64,000 bases of DNA from CAZHHH01 sp052400685 (GTDB taxonomy: Bacteria; Bacteroidota; Bacteroidia; Bacteroidales; Marinilabiliaceae): NCBI GenBank assembly GCA_052400685.1, contig JBQTGJ010000020.1. The stretch is one strand, 5' to 3'. Under the pieces are notes generated by a model that had not been told where the DNA came from, did no database searches, and saw nothing but the letters and a program-made list of their open reading frames with translations. Each line of letters starts with the position of its first letter. Position 1 is the stretch's first letter. A program made the position numbers and the translations under genes. Shown here piece after piece: positions 35,601 through 43,239 of this stretch.

Positions 35601-35984
35601 AAATAATTGAAGCGTATCAACGTATTTTTTGTGTATTTTGTTACCATTCTCTTTTAACTCTTTAAATCTATCTTTAGGACTCCAGGCAATAATGCGAATT
35701 TTACTGCCGAATTTTGGAGAAGTAAAGAAAAGTTGAGCGACATCAAGCGCATCAGACACCAATTTATGGTGGGCTGTATTGCCTTTTATTTTATTCTCTG
35801 AAACCCACTTAAACGCAGATTTTACCAAATCAATTGTTGCAAAGGGTGTCGGAATAGATGTTGCAACGTCTTTACCTTCTGTTTTTATTGTCTTCAGTTG
35901 GTCAGAAGTAATTATCCCACTTTTAAACCACCCTGTTTCTTCTGTGATACCTCCTTCGTGGAGTCTGAATATTTTTTTAGCCAT
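32634..35984 (-). CDS. giant Hsp70/actin-superfamily ATPase, gene 4
   Basis: 1116 residues. The ASKHA ATPase fold occupies about residues 548-935: phosphate-1 motif FAIDFGTTNTH (551-561), phosphate-2 motif LSIDIGGGSSDIAVF (766-780) and adenosine motif HVLLSGTASKSASI (915-928). About 540 residues precede the ATPase core and about 180 follow; no substrate-binding domain of DnaK type is visible. The N-terminal region is soluble and unlike anything I know. It is encoded one base after the tubulin-like gene. It may act as an ATP-driven switch or filament-former in the complex (inference). Much larger than DnaK (about 640). Confidence 0.82.
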   Translation of the reverse strand: MAKKIFRLHEGGITEETGWFKSGIITSDQLKTIKTEGKDVATSIPTPFATIDLVKSAFKWVSENKIKGNTAHHKLVSDALDVAQLFFTSPKFGSKIRIIAWSPKDRFKELKENGNKIHKKYVDTLQLFWNQDSVEEDEIGNEVLYNFEKTNRLYFILNKETNNIIGGTSPATLFFASPDVRKVTSKLDIRIGQDKLFDNEYAPLSERESSFIEYFYTLAKQPKFAHYFPEVYEYLEKVKEHLSGDLNRKITDIEASHLTEYKACTVLENENDICEVLNIKLGVQETDTGSISTESDFVIKSDFLYNEVKPLILPQYPFSKKWTYTTKGILWDEKTQIVYKNTDVPNKSKLPIQNDPYYWLTIGNFFEDKIIELPYPIDDSKFITCGSKKHLLPLSSTFFKYFKAEKANQYLSLKERAGGNVDAELKIPVKGGEIIFKRQYSTADKNIEKLDVHLAIFPFLKSNDFELTHIIGLLDYSLDESNKISLTTFKNGEQQLTNSAITRNPGGGGELVSKYFKVENQPEAFGISVNSKTGFVIPIMNTAKGTSKVNFAIDFGTTNTHIEYKLGDNDSISLDNTPTKPLWQSLINRNASGIDPVYIENENTFEQEILPFVFSNGNGLRFPLRSALVHNKDVDFNNKVDIIRQVNNYLLLEKRSVPNYLELNTQLKWSNYANTIDEKKVESYLEFLTTIAFYKTLQLGGSPANSTITWFYPVSMDEGELEVFSRLWKNVYQRAFKQNSDTGIKSIPESIAPYLYYKSSVAGLSLSIDIGGGSSDIAVFDEDDKKAKLISSFKFAGNAIFGDGYPSDEFKNNSDRNGFVKTFKDAALDAIKSTDKNEFGQLKGILDNILNTRKNSSDFSSFLFALEKDESNEFSYTRLLQKNNRLKLSIFVFYGAIAYYSANLLKKSGIGIPKHVLLSGTASKSASIIDASSNLKNISNLFQYIFESVYSEKSREKLQIKLSSIPKEVTCKGALKANLDDSIKESPIKFWIGGTQDDSWGKVFDREVDVQNIPKYGELNDTHKLQIEETIKDFYSILDEYIQTINIESKYIIETDAYSIFQQERESGINDFLVRGIQAYYKKPDSKIEETLFFYPLIGILNKLSYALAEKKTDDE

Positions 35985-35985
35985 T

Positions 35986-37479
35986 TTAAACTTGTTTTAA
36001 AAGGTTGTTTTTACTTAATACATTTTCAGTTGATTTACCGAAAACCTTAATAAGTGTTGTGTGTCTTTTCTCAGGAGTGGATCTAAAGCCTATTTCAGTA
36101 ATCAACTTACAGTTTTCAACATCAATAGATTTAAAACTTTTATTTCCTTTTCCTTCATCACCTTTTACTAAGTTCAAAGCATCATCCCAGTTTACTTTAT
36201 TATATGGACTAAAAGCGGGTTTATTATCTTCCATTTCATTTAGCCATTCAATAAAATGCTTATTAAAAGCATCAATCTGAATTTTATATTCCGAACTATT
36301 AAAATATTGTTTGTCTAAAAATGAATTCTCGGACTTTTTAACCAGCTTAATATTGCTTTTTGTCCACCTTGAAACATTAATAGCTTTTGGCAAACCAATA
36401 TTCAGGTATTCGGAGAACAGTTTATATTTGGTCAATGGTTTAGCAATATTTTTTTGATTATTTAGGTTCAAATCCCCAAAAACGATTGATTCTGTGTCAT
36501 TTTCAATTCCAAACTCTTTTACCTGAGTTTCATTACTGGTCTTATCAATATTTTCACAAAAGTCAAAAATTGCTAATGCACCTGCCATTTCTAAAAAGTG
36601 AGCATTATTCTTTTGCTCCTTTCCTCCAACAGCATATTCAAAGTGTTTAGCATTTCCTCTATTTCCAATAAAATAAAGAGAATTAATTTTATTCTGCTTA
36701 ATAATTGTTCTGTTGTAATAATCGATGGCAATTTTGGCCTTATCCTCAAATGAATCGGAGTTAATTTCATCTTTTTTGTTTAGTGCAAAATAAGGTAGAT
36801 AGGTTATGCCTCCAATTGGCGCTTCCTTAATTTTTGCACTGTTAGGCAAATCGGAATTTCCTCTTAAATTTTTTAATAGTAAAGGGAATCCTGCCGCACC
36901 TGTACCACCAAATATTGAGTTAATAATAAAAACGGCATCATCGTCATTAAATGTTTGTCCAAATCGTTTAAAGTCATCCGAATCGGTAAATTGGTTTAAA
37001 ACAATGGCGCCCATATTGGGATTTCCTTTAAAGCCAACATTCAAATTGGAGTTCAAATTTTTGTCAGAATATAAAAGCCTGGTAAAATTTTTATCGTCTT
37101 TTGAATTTTTGTAATCATCATCAAGTGTATTAAAACCAATGTACTGTCCAAATGTACTTTGATCAACATCATTTAAACTGAACTGAAAATAATCTGAATT
37201 AACTACCGATGATTTATTTGCTAACTCATTAACAGTTTTTATTTCCTGAGAAAAGAAATCATCGGGTTGGTCGACTTGGTTTCTTATTTGTTGATATAAC
37301 TTTAAAATATCTTTGGTTCTGTTCAGATCACCATTGCTTGTATCAGGGTCAATAATAATTGGAATAACCGTATCAAAATCATTTTTAAATTTGCATCCAG
37401 AAGCTAATAACATTGTTAATGCCTTTAAAACTCGAGAACCTGTCCCTCCAATTCCGAATATGTATATTTTTTTTGCCAT
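35986..37479 (-). CDS. tubulin/FtsZ-like GTPase (Tubulin_2-type), gene 3
   Basis: 497 residues. A Rossmann-type start KKIYIFGIGGTGSRVL (3-18) binds nucleotide, an Asp-rich strand end IIIDPDT lies at 41-47, and the tubulin signature loop FGGTGAAGFP (190-199) corresponds to GGTGTG of FtsZ. The T7-like region and a C-terminal activation domain are less clear. It is not FtsZ: length and sequence outside the loops differ, and it lies with an Hsp70-like ATPase, a VWA-like lipoprotein and stator genes. Related FtsZ-like families have been described in operons with VWA proteins and proposed to remodel membranes. GTPase activity is inferred from the motifs. Confidence 0.8.
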   Translation of the reverse strand: MAKKIYIFGIGGTGSRVLKALTMLLASGCKFKNDFDTVIPIIIDPDTSNGDLNRTKDILKLYQQIRNQVDQPDDFFSQEIKTVNELANKSSVVNSDYFQFSLNDVDQSTFGQYIGFNTLDDDYKNSKDDKNFTRLLYSDKNLNSNLNVGFKGNPNMGAIVLNQFTDSDDFKRFGQTFNDDDAVFIINSIFGGTGAAGFPLLLKNLRGNSDLPNSAKIKEAPIGGITYLPYFALNKKDEINSDSFEDKAKIAIDYYNRTIIKQNKINSLYFIGNRGNAKHFEYAVGGKEQKNNAHFLEMAGALAIFDFCENIDKTSNETQVKEFGIENDTESIVFGDLNLNNQKNIAKPLTKYKLFSEYLNIGLPKAINVSRWTKSNIKLVKKSENSFLDKQYFNSSEYKIQIDAFNKHFIEWLNEMEDNKPAFSPYNKVNWDDALNLVKGDEGKGNKSFKSIDVENCKLITEIGFRSTPEKRHTTLIKVFGKSTENVLSKNNLLKQV

Positions 37480-37489
37480 TGTGTTTTAT

Positions 37490-37939
37490 TTAAAAAGGTA
37501 AGTGAATTTGGATTTTGCTGAATTGCTTTAATATTAAGCTATAAATAAAACCAACAACAATGCCGAGCAAACCATTGAATAAAGCATATTCAAATGGTAA
37601 TGTTTTGGCAAATTCTTCATAACCTGATTCAGGATATGCTAATGCATCAATCAGATCCTGGTTGTTTGATAAGAATATTTCATTATTCGAAATACCCCAA
37701 GAAATGCCTCCAGTTAACAGGGATGCAATAATTAACCATAAAAACCAATGCCGGAATTTCCCATAAGGAGATTTCCATAAATAATAGAAAGCAGCGAACA
37801 ATATTAATGGAACGAGTACAAAAGTCAAGCCTAGTAGAGTATAGCCCCCGGAATCATATAAAGTGTTAAAAATCAACCCAAATTGAGGGTCGTACAGGTT
37901 AAACAAAGACTCATAAATAGTTGCGAAAAGGTCATTCAT
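37490..37939 (-). CDS. hypothetical three-TM membrane protein, gene 2
   Basis: 149 residues with three TM helices (about 33-55, 64-83, 118-138) and an Asn/Asp/Glu-rich external loop (84-115). I recognise no family. It lies 6 bases after the VWA-like lipoprotein gene and 10 bases before the tubulin-like gene, so it is part of the operon. It could be the inner-membrane receptor for the tubulin-like protein (inference from position only). Confidence 0.7.
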   Translation of the reverse strand: MNDLFATIYESLFNLYDPQFGLIFNTLYDSGGYTLLGLTFVLVPLILFAAFYYLWKSPYGKFRHWFLWLIIASLLTGGISWGISNNEIFLSNNQDLIDALAYPESGYEEFAKTLPFEYALFNGLLGIVVGFIYSLILKQFSKIQIHLPF

Positions 37940-37945
37940 AATACT

Positions 37946-39238
37946 TTATTTAATAAGTTCAAACTTAAAGGTGACAATGTTAGATTCTTGGTTTTTATAT
38001 TGATAAGCTTCACTAATTGCATTAATTAGGAACTTAAAACCGAAAGTATGAGAGGTGTCTCCGACAATATCACTTTCATCATCACTGTTTGTTTCCACAA
38101 TCCAATTTGGAATCGTGTTTTTTAAAGAAATTTCGAGTTGACATAATGGACTTCTCTCTGTCCCAACCGTGATTAGATGAGTCGGGGTGAAGTTTAAACC
38201 AAAAAGTTTTATATCACCTATTTCAGAAACAGCTTTAATTGAGAAATTTGAATTATCACATATATAATTATCAACTGATGTGAGATAGGAATCTGAAAAT
38301 GGCAACGCAGAATAATCTGTTGCTAATGTAAAATGGAAACCTTGTCCCTTTCTATCTGATTTTACGCTAACCAATTTATTTCTATCTCTTTTGTCAAATC
38401 TAAAATCACCGACTTTGTTATGTGCAACGGCCTGATACGGAACCTCCAATTCACTGTTTTTTAAGAATCTAGCGACATCAGAAAAGCCTTTAAGGCTTTT
38501 AATATAATCATCGTTGAAATATTCATTTAACAATTCGGTTTCACCAAAAATCCAAACATAAAAAGGTCTGTCTTGCGATAATATTTTGACACCACCTGTA
38601 ACAGGGAAATATTTTCCATCAAAATGAGATTTCAACTTTATGATAATTGTTTGTAAATCACCTGTATTTAATCTTTCAATAAAACGGCTTCTTGTTTCAC
38701 GTCCTTCTGTTGATAGCGCATTCATTGGCGCTTGAGGTTTACCAATATCGTAAATAGCATCTGAAATTAGAATTGAAACAGTATCGTTTTTTGCGCGAGA
38801 TAGAGCTAATTGAAACATTAAGTTGAGATTACTTTTAGTAACGTCACCACAATTAAAACCTGTCAAATTTAATTTGTCTTTCAGGTAAGCCGGATTATTT
38901 CCAATATTTGTAATTTTTATTTTTTGCCCACCATTAACAAAATAAAATTCCCGTTTTGTATTTTCTTCCGCAAAACGAGGTTTTTCTGCTAATTCTGAAA
39001 CAACGTCAACATATTCAGTAAAACCATTAACGTATCCAAACATACTTCCTGAATTTTCTAAATAAAATACTGCTTTCTCCACATTCCTTTCCATAGAAGC
39101 GTTGGACGCATTTTTAACAAAACCTATTTGGTTTTCTGTTTGTTTTTTGGTTTCAGAATTACTTAATCTTTCACTTCTATTTTTACAGCTTGAAGTAAAA
39201 ATCAAAAGAATAAGAATCAGGTAAAAGTAGAATCTCAT
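37946..39238 (-). CDS. VWA-like lipoprotein, gene 1 of the operon
   Basis: 430 residues. Lipoprotein signal ending at Cys18 (FTSSC), then a linker and a von Willebrand A-like domain (about 54-230): MIDAS-type motif LENSGSM (60-66), a Thr134 in GDVTKSN and Asp160 in SILISDAIYD. The first MIDAS acid is Glu rather than the usual Asp. The C-terminal 200 residues are beta-rich and unassigned. The start ATG at 39238 is the only good one. As first gene it sets the operon; it is likely anchored in the periplasm or at the surface and may bind a ligand through a divalent metal. The region upstream to 39580 is AT-rich with no clear promoter; TAAATTTG on the minus strand at 39607-39600 is a distant candidate. 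Confidence 0.78.
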   Translation of the reverse strand: MRFYFYLILILLIFTSSCKNRSERLSNSETKKQTENQIGFVKNASNASMERNVEKAVFYLENSGSMFGYVNGFTEYVDVVSELAEKPRFAEENTKREFYFVNGGQKIKITNIGNNPAYLKDKLNLTGFNCGDVTKSNLNLMFQLALSRAKNDTVSILISDAIYDIGKPQAPMNALSTEGRETRSRFIERLNTGDLQTIIIKLKSHFDGKYFPVTGGVKILSQDRPFYVWIFGETELLNEYFNDDYIKSLKGFSDVARFLKNSELEVPYQAVAHNKVGDFRFDKRDRNKLVSVKSDRKGQGFHFTLATDYSALPFSDSYLTSVDNYICDNSNFSIKAVSEIGDIKLFGLNFTPTHLITVGTERSPLCQLEISLKNTIPNWIVETNSDDESDIVGDTSHTFGFKFLINAISEAYQYKNQESNIVTFKFELIK

Positions 39239-39934
39239 AATTGAAATATCTTAATGTTAAATCTTTGATCAAATGGTGAAAATCCCTTGCCTTAATCGGT
39301 GCAGGCATTCTACATCTTTTGAAAAATTTGGTTTATGGGGTTAGAGTATGGCATGTGTGCTGTCTTCTTCAGCTGTCCAAAAAGGTATCTGCAGCCGGGC
39401 AAAAACTAATTTTTCTTGCACCAAGCTTCAACCAAAGAGCCATTTTGGTCCGTATTTTTAATAATTAAATTCGGGTTTCAAGTTTAATATCTCTCTTTTT
39501 TACTTTTAGTTATAAAATGTACATAACGTTATTATTGTATGTTAACTAAAAGCCCTATTGTATTTATATTGTATTCCGGTTGTTTCCAAAAAAGAGGTAC
39601 AAATTTACTAAAATGAAATATTTTGAGAAAAGTCAAACGAAAAAAAAATTGAACAAAAACTATAAATGTTTAAATAAGTATCTCAATCTCTTAATTTTAC
39701 AAATATTCAAAAACGGCTATGGGGGGCTTTACTCGCTTAATCCTTTTTCGGATGGCACAAATTTTGAATTTGAGGGTTTATGGCTAAAGCCCTCCGCGCC
39801 GGTGTGGAAAGCAGACAGTATATTATAGCTGTCACCCATTACAAATCTACGCCGGCGGAAGGAATAAACAATGCCTTACGCGTTATTCTATCAGTTGCGA
39901 GTTGAAATCGGGCTGATCTTGCTTTGAGGCTGGG

Positions 39935-40015
39935 GCCCTTTCAGGGCGATAAAACAACGGGTGATCATACCACAAGGCGATGCCCTGGGCTAACGCTACA
40001 AGGCTTTCAGCCTTG
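39935..40015 (+). repeat. R2 triple-hairpin repeat, copy 3
   Basis: GCCCT/AGGGC, a middle CAAGGCGATGCCCTGG segment with weaker pairing, and CAAGGCT/AGCCTTG. Directly followed by R1, an order also seen near 12.4 kb. The rest of 39239-39934 is AT-rich and holds no supported gene. Confidence 0.65.
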
Positions 40016-40019
40016 ATGG

Positions 40020-40160
40020 GGGCTTGCAAGGAAAGGACAACCTCTGCGTTTGCTTACTTTTAAATCGGATATCTACGGGTGGCAACTCACTTTTGCCGGA
40101 CTTCACAGGCCTTGAATTTGAGCTTTATATTTTAAACACTTGGTTGATGGACAGACTCTA
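40020..40160 (+). repeat. R1 MITE-like element
   Basis: R1 left half is diverged (AACCTCTGCGTTTGCTTACT), the right half is close to consensus (CACAGGCCTTGAATTTGAGC, TTGATGGACAG). The next R1 copy starts directly after it, so the two are in tandem. Confidence 0.6.
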
Positions 40161-40161
40161 T

Positions 40162-40311
40162 TTAGTGTTTGTCTATAAAGTCAACTTCTGCGTTATGCTT
40201 GTCATAAAAACAGTCATTTACGAAAAGTAAACTCCTTGATTTTTATGACTTCACAGGCCTTGAATTTGAGCTTTATATTTTAAACACTTGGTTGATGGAC
40301 AGGCTCTATTT
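40162..40311 (+). repeat. R1 MITE-like element, best complete copy
   Basis: Left end TAGTGTTTGTCTATAAAGTC, right end GGTTGATGGACAGGCTCTA. The ends are imperfect inverted repeats (TGTCTATAAA against TGTCCATCAA). About 150 bases, no coding capacity. Its right half belongs to the 186-base direct repeat shared with 26.7 kb. Confidence 0.68.
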
Positions 40312-40432
40312 ACATGAGCGGCCTTTTCAATGCGAAATTTCTGATTCGGGATGGGATTCCAGGGCGTTGCCGTTGGGCTGAAGTTATTTGCACTTTAAGT
40401 GCGGTGAGTGGCAAAAGTATGATTTTACGAAT
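40247..40432 (+). repeat. right flanking repeat of the cytoskeletal operon (R1 right half + R3)
   Basis: Matches 26708-26893 at 184 of 186 positions, same orientation. The R3 part stops at CGAATGTA, and the stop codon of the DUF6695-like gene (40425-40427) lies inside it. Confidence 0.78.
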
Positions 40433-41435
40433 GTAAAAAGAGTCTGCTTCTAAAGTGGAGCTTCTGCGTTGAACTGACTTTTTTGTGATATCGGATTTTA
40501 TTTTCTTCAATTACAATTGTGACGGTATTACAATGGCTTGGATACGTCACCGTAAAAGCTTGCAAGTCGATCAAATGAATGTGAGCCTGCTTGTTGTGGT
40601 AGAAACCACTGCATTCAATTATTCCTAAAGGCGAATAGCGCGTTACTTTAAGCAGCGACTTAACCGTTTCGATATGAAACCAGGAACCGGCTCCTTCACC
40701 TGCCAGCCATTGTGCATTTTCAGGTATGGAGGAATGTTTTTCGGGCTGTGGTAATGTCGATTTCAAAAACTCTCTATGAGGTTTTAGAGACGGACAAACG
40801 GGTTGTATACCACTCAGGTTTTCAATAACCGTTTGATTTCCGAAGGCATGTACATTGTTCATCGGCGTTGGTGTGAGCGGGACCATGAAATTCAACCGGA
40901 AAAGCTGTTTAAAATTGAGTTTCCCTGCCCTCAACACCGAATTTACAAAACGGGAACAGTTGCTCCCCCTGTATCGGAAAGGGCCATAAGGAATAGGACT
41001 TTTAGCCTGTAATTGCAACGCTTTGGCATAAGCCTTTTTAAAATTGATTGGGGCATACGAGGCATGTAATTTCCCTTCGCCATGGCATGCCGGGTTTTGT
41101 TGAAGTTCAATCAATATCTCGTTGAAATTCAACAGCATTTTGCCATTCGTGGATATCCATGGTAAAGTGTGTACGGTTAAATCGGGGTCGGTAATTGCCC
41201 CACGTGCCCTTCCGTGCTGAAAGGGTGAATGATACCGCCCAAAATCGAAATAAAAACATTTTTTATGTTGACTGTCGACCAATACCAGAGCGGCATGTCC
41301 GGCCTGGTAATAATTATTTTTGCTGATACCTATACCTGAAGTGATCCATTCGTACCAGCCCCCAGCCTGTTTACAGTATGTTTCGGGCCAGGCAATGGCG
41401 ATGGCAAATCCTGTTTGTTTATTATTCGTGGTCAT
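40425..41435 (-). CDS. DUF6695-like hypothetical protein
   Basis: 336 residues, soluble, without signal peptide. Conserved-looking motifs are IAIAWPETYCKQAGGWYEW near residue 12, YYQAGHAALVLVD near 41, and YRGSNCSRFVNSVLRAG near 154. A Cys/His-containing pattern (Cys near 160, His near 46) could be an NlpC/P60-type Cys-His fold, but I cannot confirm this. I recall the family as Bacteroidota DUF6695; the function is unknown. It overlaps the NRDE gene by 4 bases. The last codons and stop lie inside an R3 repeat, so the native C-terminus may have been replaced. Confidence 0.7.
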   Translation of the reverse strand: MTTNNKQTGFAIAIAWPETYCKQAGGWYEWITSGIGISKNNYYQAGHAALVLVDSQHKKCFYFDFGRYHSPFQHGRARGAITDPDLTVHTLPWISTNGKMLLNFNEILIELQQNPACHGEGKLHASYAPINFKKAYAKALQLQAKSPIPYGPFRYRGSNCSRFVNSVLRAGKLNFKQLFRLNFMVPLTPTPMNNVHAFGNQTVIENLSGIQPVCPSLKPHREFLKSTLPQPEKHSSIPENAQWLAGEGAGSWFHIETVKSLLKVTRYSPLGIIECSGFYHNKQAHIHLIDLQAFTVTYPSHCNTVTIVIEENKIRYHKKVSSTQKLHFRSRLFLHS

Positions 41436-42151
41436 AGCTGAATCGTATGGTTGGTGTTTTTGATTAAATCGTAATAACTCATTTCCAACTTACTGCCTTC
41501 ATGAATTATTTGCGTGGTGCTAACTGTTTTTAATTCCCCCTCGCGCATCATGATCACATTAACCGTGCTATCGTTGGTGTGTTTACCGGAATGAAACTGA
41601 AGCAAACCAGAAGCCGTGGGGTGCATTTTGCTCTCTTTCAGAAACTGATTGAACCAAACTTTGCGCTCCTTTCGGTTGGCAGCGGAATACAATGTTACCG
41701 ACGACCAAATGTAAGAGTGCCTGGTGTCAAGTTGCCTATTGTGTTTGTCATTCCCATCCCAAATCAATTCGCTGAAGGAGGTCATTTCATTGCCATCAAA
41801 ATCGATAGTCAACAAGGTGAATGGTTCGGTATGTGCAAGCGCTTCAGCAGTGAGAAACTGATCGGGATTTAACCCGGACCCGGCGGCATCAATTAATACT
41901 TTGCCCCTGCTGTGGGTGTGAAATGCTTGTTTGGTATGAGGTACGAAAGCGCCGTTGAGCAAACAAACCACACGTCCTTTATTGCTCATGGCAATCCACG
42001 AACCGCCGGCCACCGCATCTTTGGGATAGCAAAGAATGACATCGTCCCGGCGGTATTTGTGAGGGATAATGGTTTCACGAAAAGCCTTCTCGTCGCGGTT
42101 CGAGGTAAGAACAAACCCCTGGGGTTGCGGTATGTATGTTACTGTGCACAT
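41432..42151 (-). CDS. NRDE family protein (TANGO2-like)
   Basis: 239 residues. The N-terminus MCTVTYIPQ...FVLTSNRDE carries the Cys2 and the NRDE motif that name the family, and GGSWIAMSNKGRVVCLLN follows. The N-terminal Cys suggests an Ntn-hydrolase type fold. TANGO2 homologues are implicated in heme or lipid handling in eukaryotes; the bacterial role is unclear. It overlaps the DinB-fold gene by 13 bases and the DUF6695-like gene by 4. Confidence 0.9.
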   Translation of the reverse strand: MCTVTYIPQPQGFVLTSNRDEKAFRETIIPHKYRRDDVILCYPKDAVAGGSWIAMSNKGRVVCLLNGAFVPHTKQAFHTHSRGKVLIDAAGSGLNPDQFLTAEALAHTEPFTLLTIDFDGNEMTSFSELIWDGNDKHNRQLDTRHSYIWSSVTLYSAANRKERKVWFNQFLKESKMHPTASGLLQFHSGKHTNDSTVNVIMMREGELKTVSTTQIIHEGSKLEMSYYDLIKNTNHTIQL

Positions 42152-42645
42152 GAGTTGTTGCGGTAACGAATGGTTGAATAGGCCACGCCAAATTGTTCAT
42201 CGACCAGTTGTATCCGGCCGGTGGCAATCAACCCGATTTTAATGATGGCCTGATGATGAATGCTGTGTTCTATGCAATAGGCCAATTCACGTCCAACCGA
42301 TGTAAAAATCCGGTTATCCATGATTTCATCGGTTGAGGCCTCGACTTCCATCAATATCCGGCTATTCAAATCGAGTGTATTTATACCCGCAATAATCCGG
42401 TTAATGGTTTCAATGGCGAAATGGGTGTTTTGAGCTATGCGGCCATCACGTTCACGGCGGTCGTAACTGATTACCCCGGTAAACGAACCCGAAACCAACA
42501 ACAGATAAAACTCCAGAATATGGCGGTAATGCTCACCAATTGAGGCTCCGGACAGCACTTCGGGACGCGCCGAATAATCATCGCTGTTCAATTTTTCTAA
42601 CAAAATGCGCAATTGGTTAAGGTTGTGTTTGGCCGTTTCTATCAT
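42139..42645 (-). CDS. DinB-like four-helix protein
   Basis: 168 residues with the DinB/YfiT four-helix fold. Metal-ligand-like His residues are visible in GEHYRHILEF (near residue 38) and CIEHSIHHQAIIKIG (near residue 128), matching the three-His pattern. Members include thiol transferases using bacillithiol or related thiols. Substrate unknown. It lies 6 bases after the peroxiredoxin-like gene. Confidence 0.82.
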   Translation of the reverse strand: MIETAKHNLNQLRILLEKLNSDDYSARPEVLSGASIGEHYRHILEFYLLLVSGSFTGVISYDRRERDGRIAQNTHFAIETINRIIAGINTLDLNSRILMEVEASTDEIMDNRIFTSVGRELAYCIEHSIHHQAIIKIGLIATGRIQLVDEQFGVAYSTIRYRNNSCAQ

Positions 42646-42651
42646 GGCTAA

Positions 42652-43239
42652 CTATTTAACAGCGTGTAACTTTTTAAAAGGATTCTCAATTCCGGCGAAT
42701 CCTAACAATTCATTGTAATCAACATGATCGTCGAGATGCTTACCGTAATGAGCTTTCACAATTTTAAAATTTTCGTCGATAAAGAAATCGGCAGGTAAAA
42801 GGGACATGCTGGCATCTTTATCCTTTTCGGCGGGTAAGCCTAATTCTTTGGCTTCGCGATTGGCTGTTTTCATATCGGCTGAAAGCATGGTACGAACAAC
42901 GCCCATCATGGATGTTCCCACCCCGTATTGGTCGTAAATTTCCTTCTTCGGATCGCCAATCAAGGGCCACGGACTAATTCCACGGTGAAAAGCACTTTTC
43001 TTCAACGTTTCGGCCGGGCTTTCGAACAAAAACAACAACTGAACATCCTTCTGTTTAAAACTGATATTGTTCAGCATAATTTGGTGCACCCGCCGGTTAC
43101 AAAACGGACAATTTACGTTGCGAAAAAAGCCTATTGCGATTTTCTTTCCTTTGAAATCGGACAGACGTACTTGTTTTCCATAAATATCGACCGCTTTGAA
43201 ATCGGGGGCTGTTTGACCTGCTTGAATCTTCATAATCAT
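42652..43239 (-). CDS. AhpC/TSA-type peroxiredoxin-like protein
   Basis: 195 residues with the thioredoxin fold of the AhpC/TSA family: PDFKAVDIYGKQVRLSDFKG near residue 12 and the active site NVNCPFC (Cys44, Cys47) in the strand-helix position. The CxxC arrangement is closer to thiol-disulfide reductases or PrxQ than to a 2-Cys Prx. Likely reduces peroxides or disulfides in the cytoplasm; there is no signal peptide. Probably co-transcribed with the following small genes. Confidence 0.85.
   Translation of the reverse strand: MIMKIQAGQTAPDFKAVDIYGKQVRLSDFKGKKIAIGFFRNVNCPFCNRRVHQIMLNNISFKQKDVQLLFLFESPAETLKKSAFHRGISPWPLIGDPKKEIYDQYGVGTSMMGVVRTMLSADMKTANREAKELGLPAEKDKDASMSLLPADFFIDENFKIVKAHYGKHLDDHVDYNELLGFAGIENPFKKLHAVK

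Noticed and set aside
27145..39238. classification as a standard Zorya system
   Set aside because: ZorA/ZorB-like genes are present but no ZorC, ZorD or ZorE; tubulin-like and Hsp70-like genes do not belong to described Zorya types.
27145..39238. classification as a gliding-motility or Tol-Pal operon
   Set aside because: MotA/TolQ-like and OmpA-like proteins could suggest this, but there is no TolB, TolA, GldK, GldM or GldN homologue, and the NTPases are foreign to both.
39580..39828. 82-residue plus-strand ORF upstream of the ten-gene operon
   Set aside because: Low-complexity Lys/Asn start and a repeat-derived end (PDGTNFEFEGL-type R1 sequence); no support.
40024..40230. 68-residue ORF, also seen in part at 26627-26842
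   Set aside because: Both are translations of R1 repeats; the similarity is due to the repeat, not to a gene.
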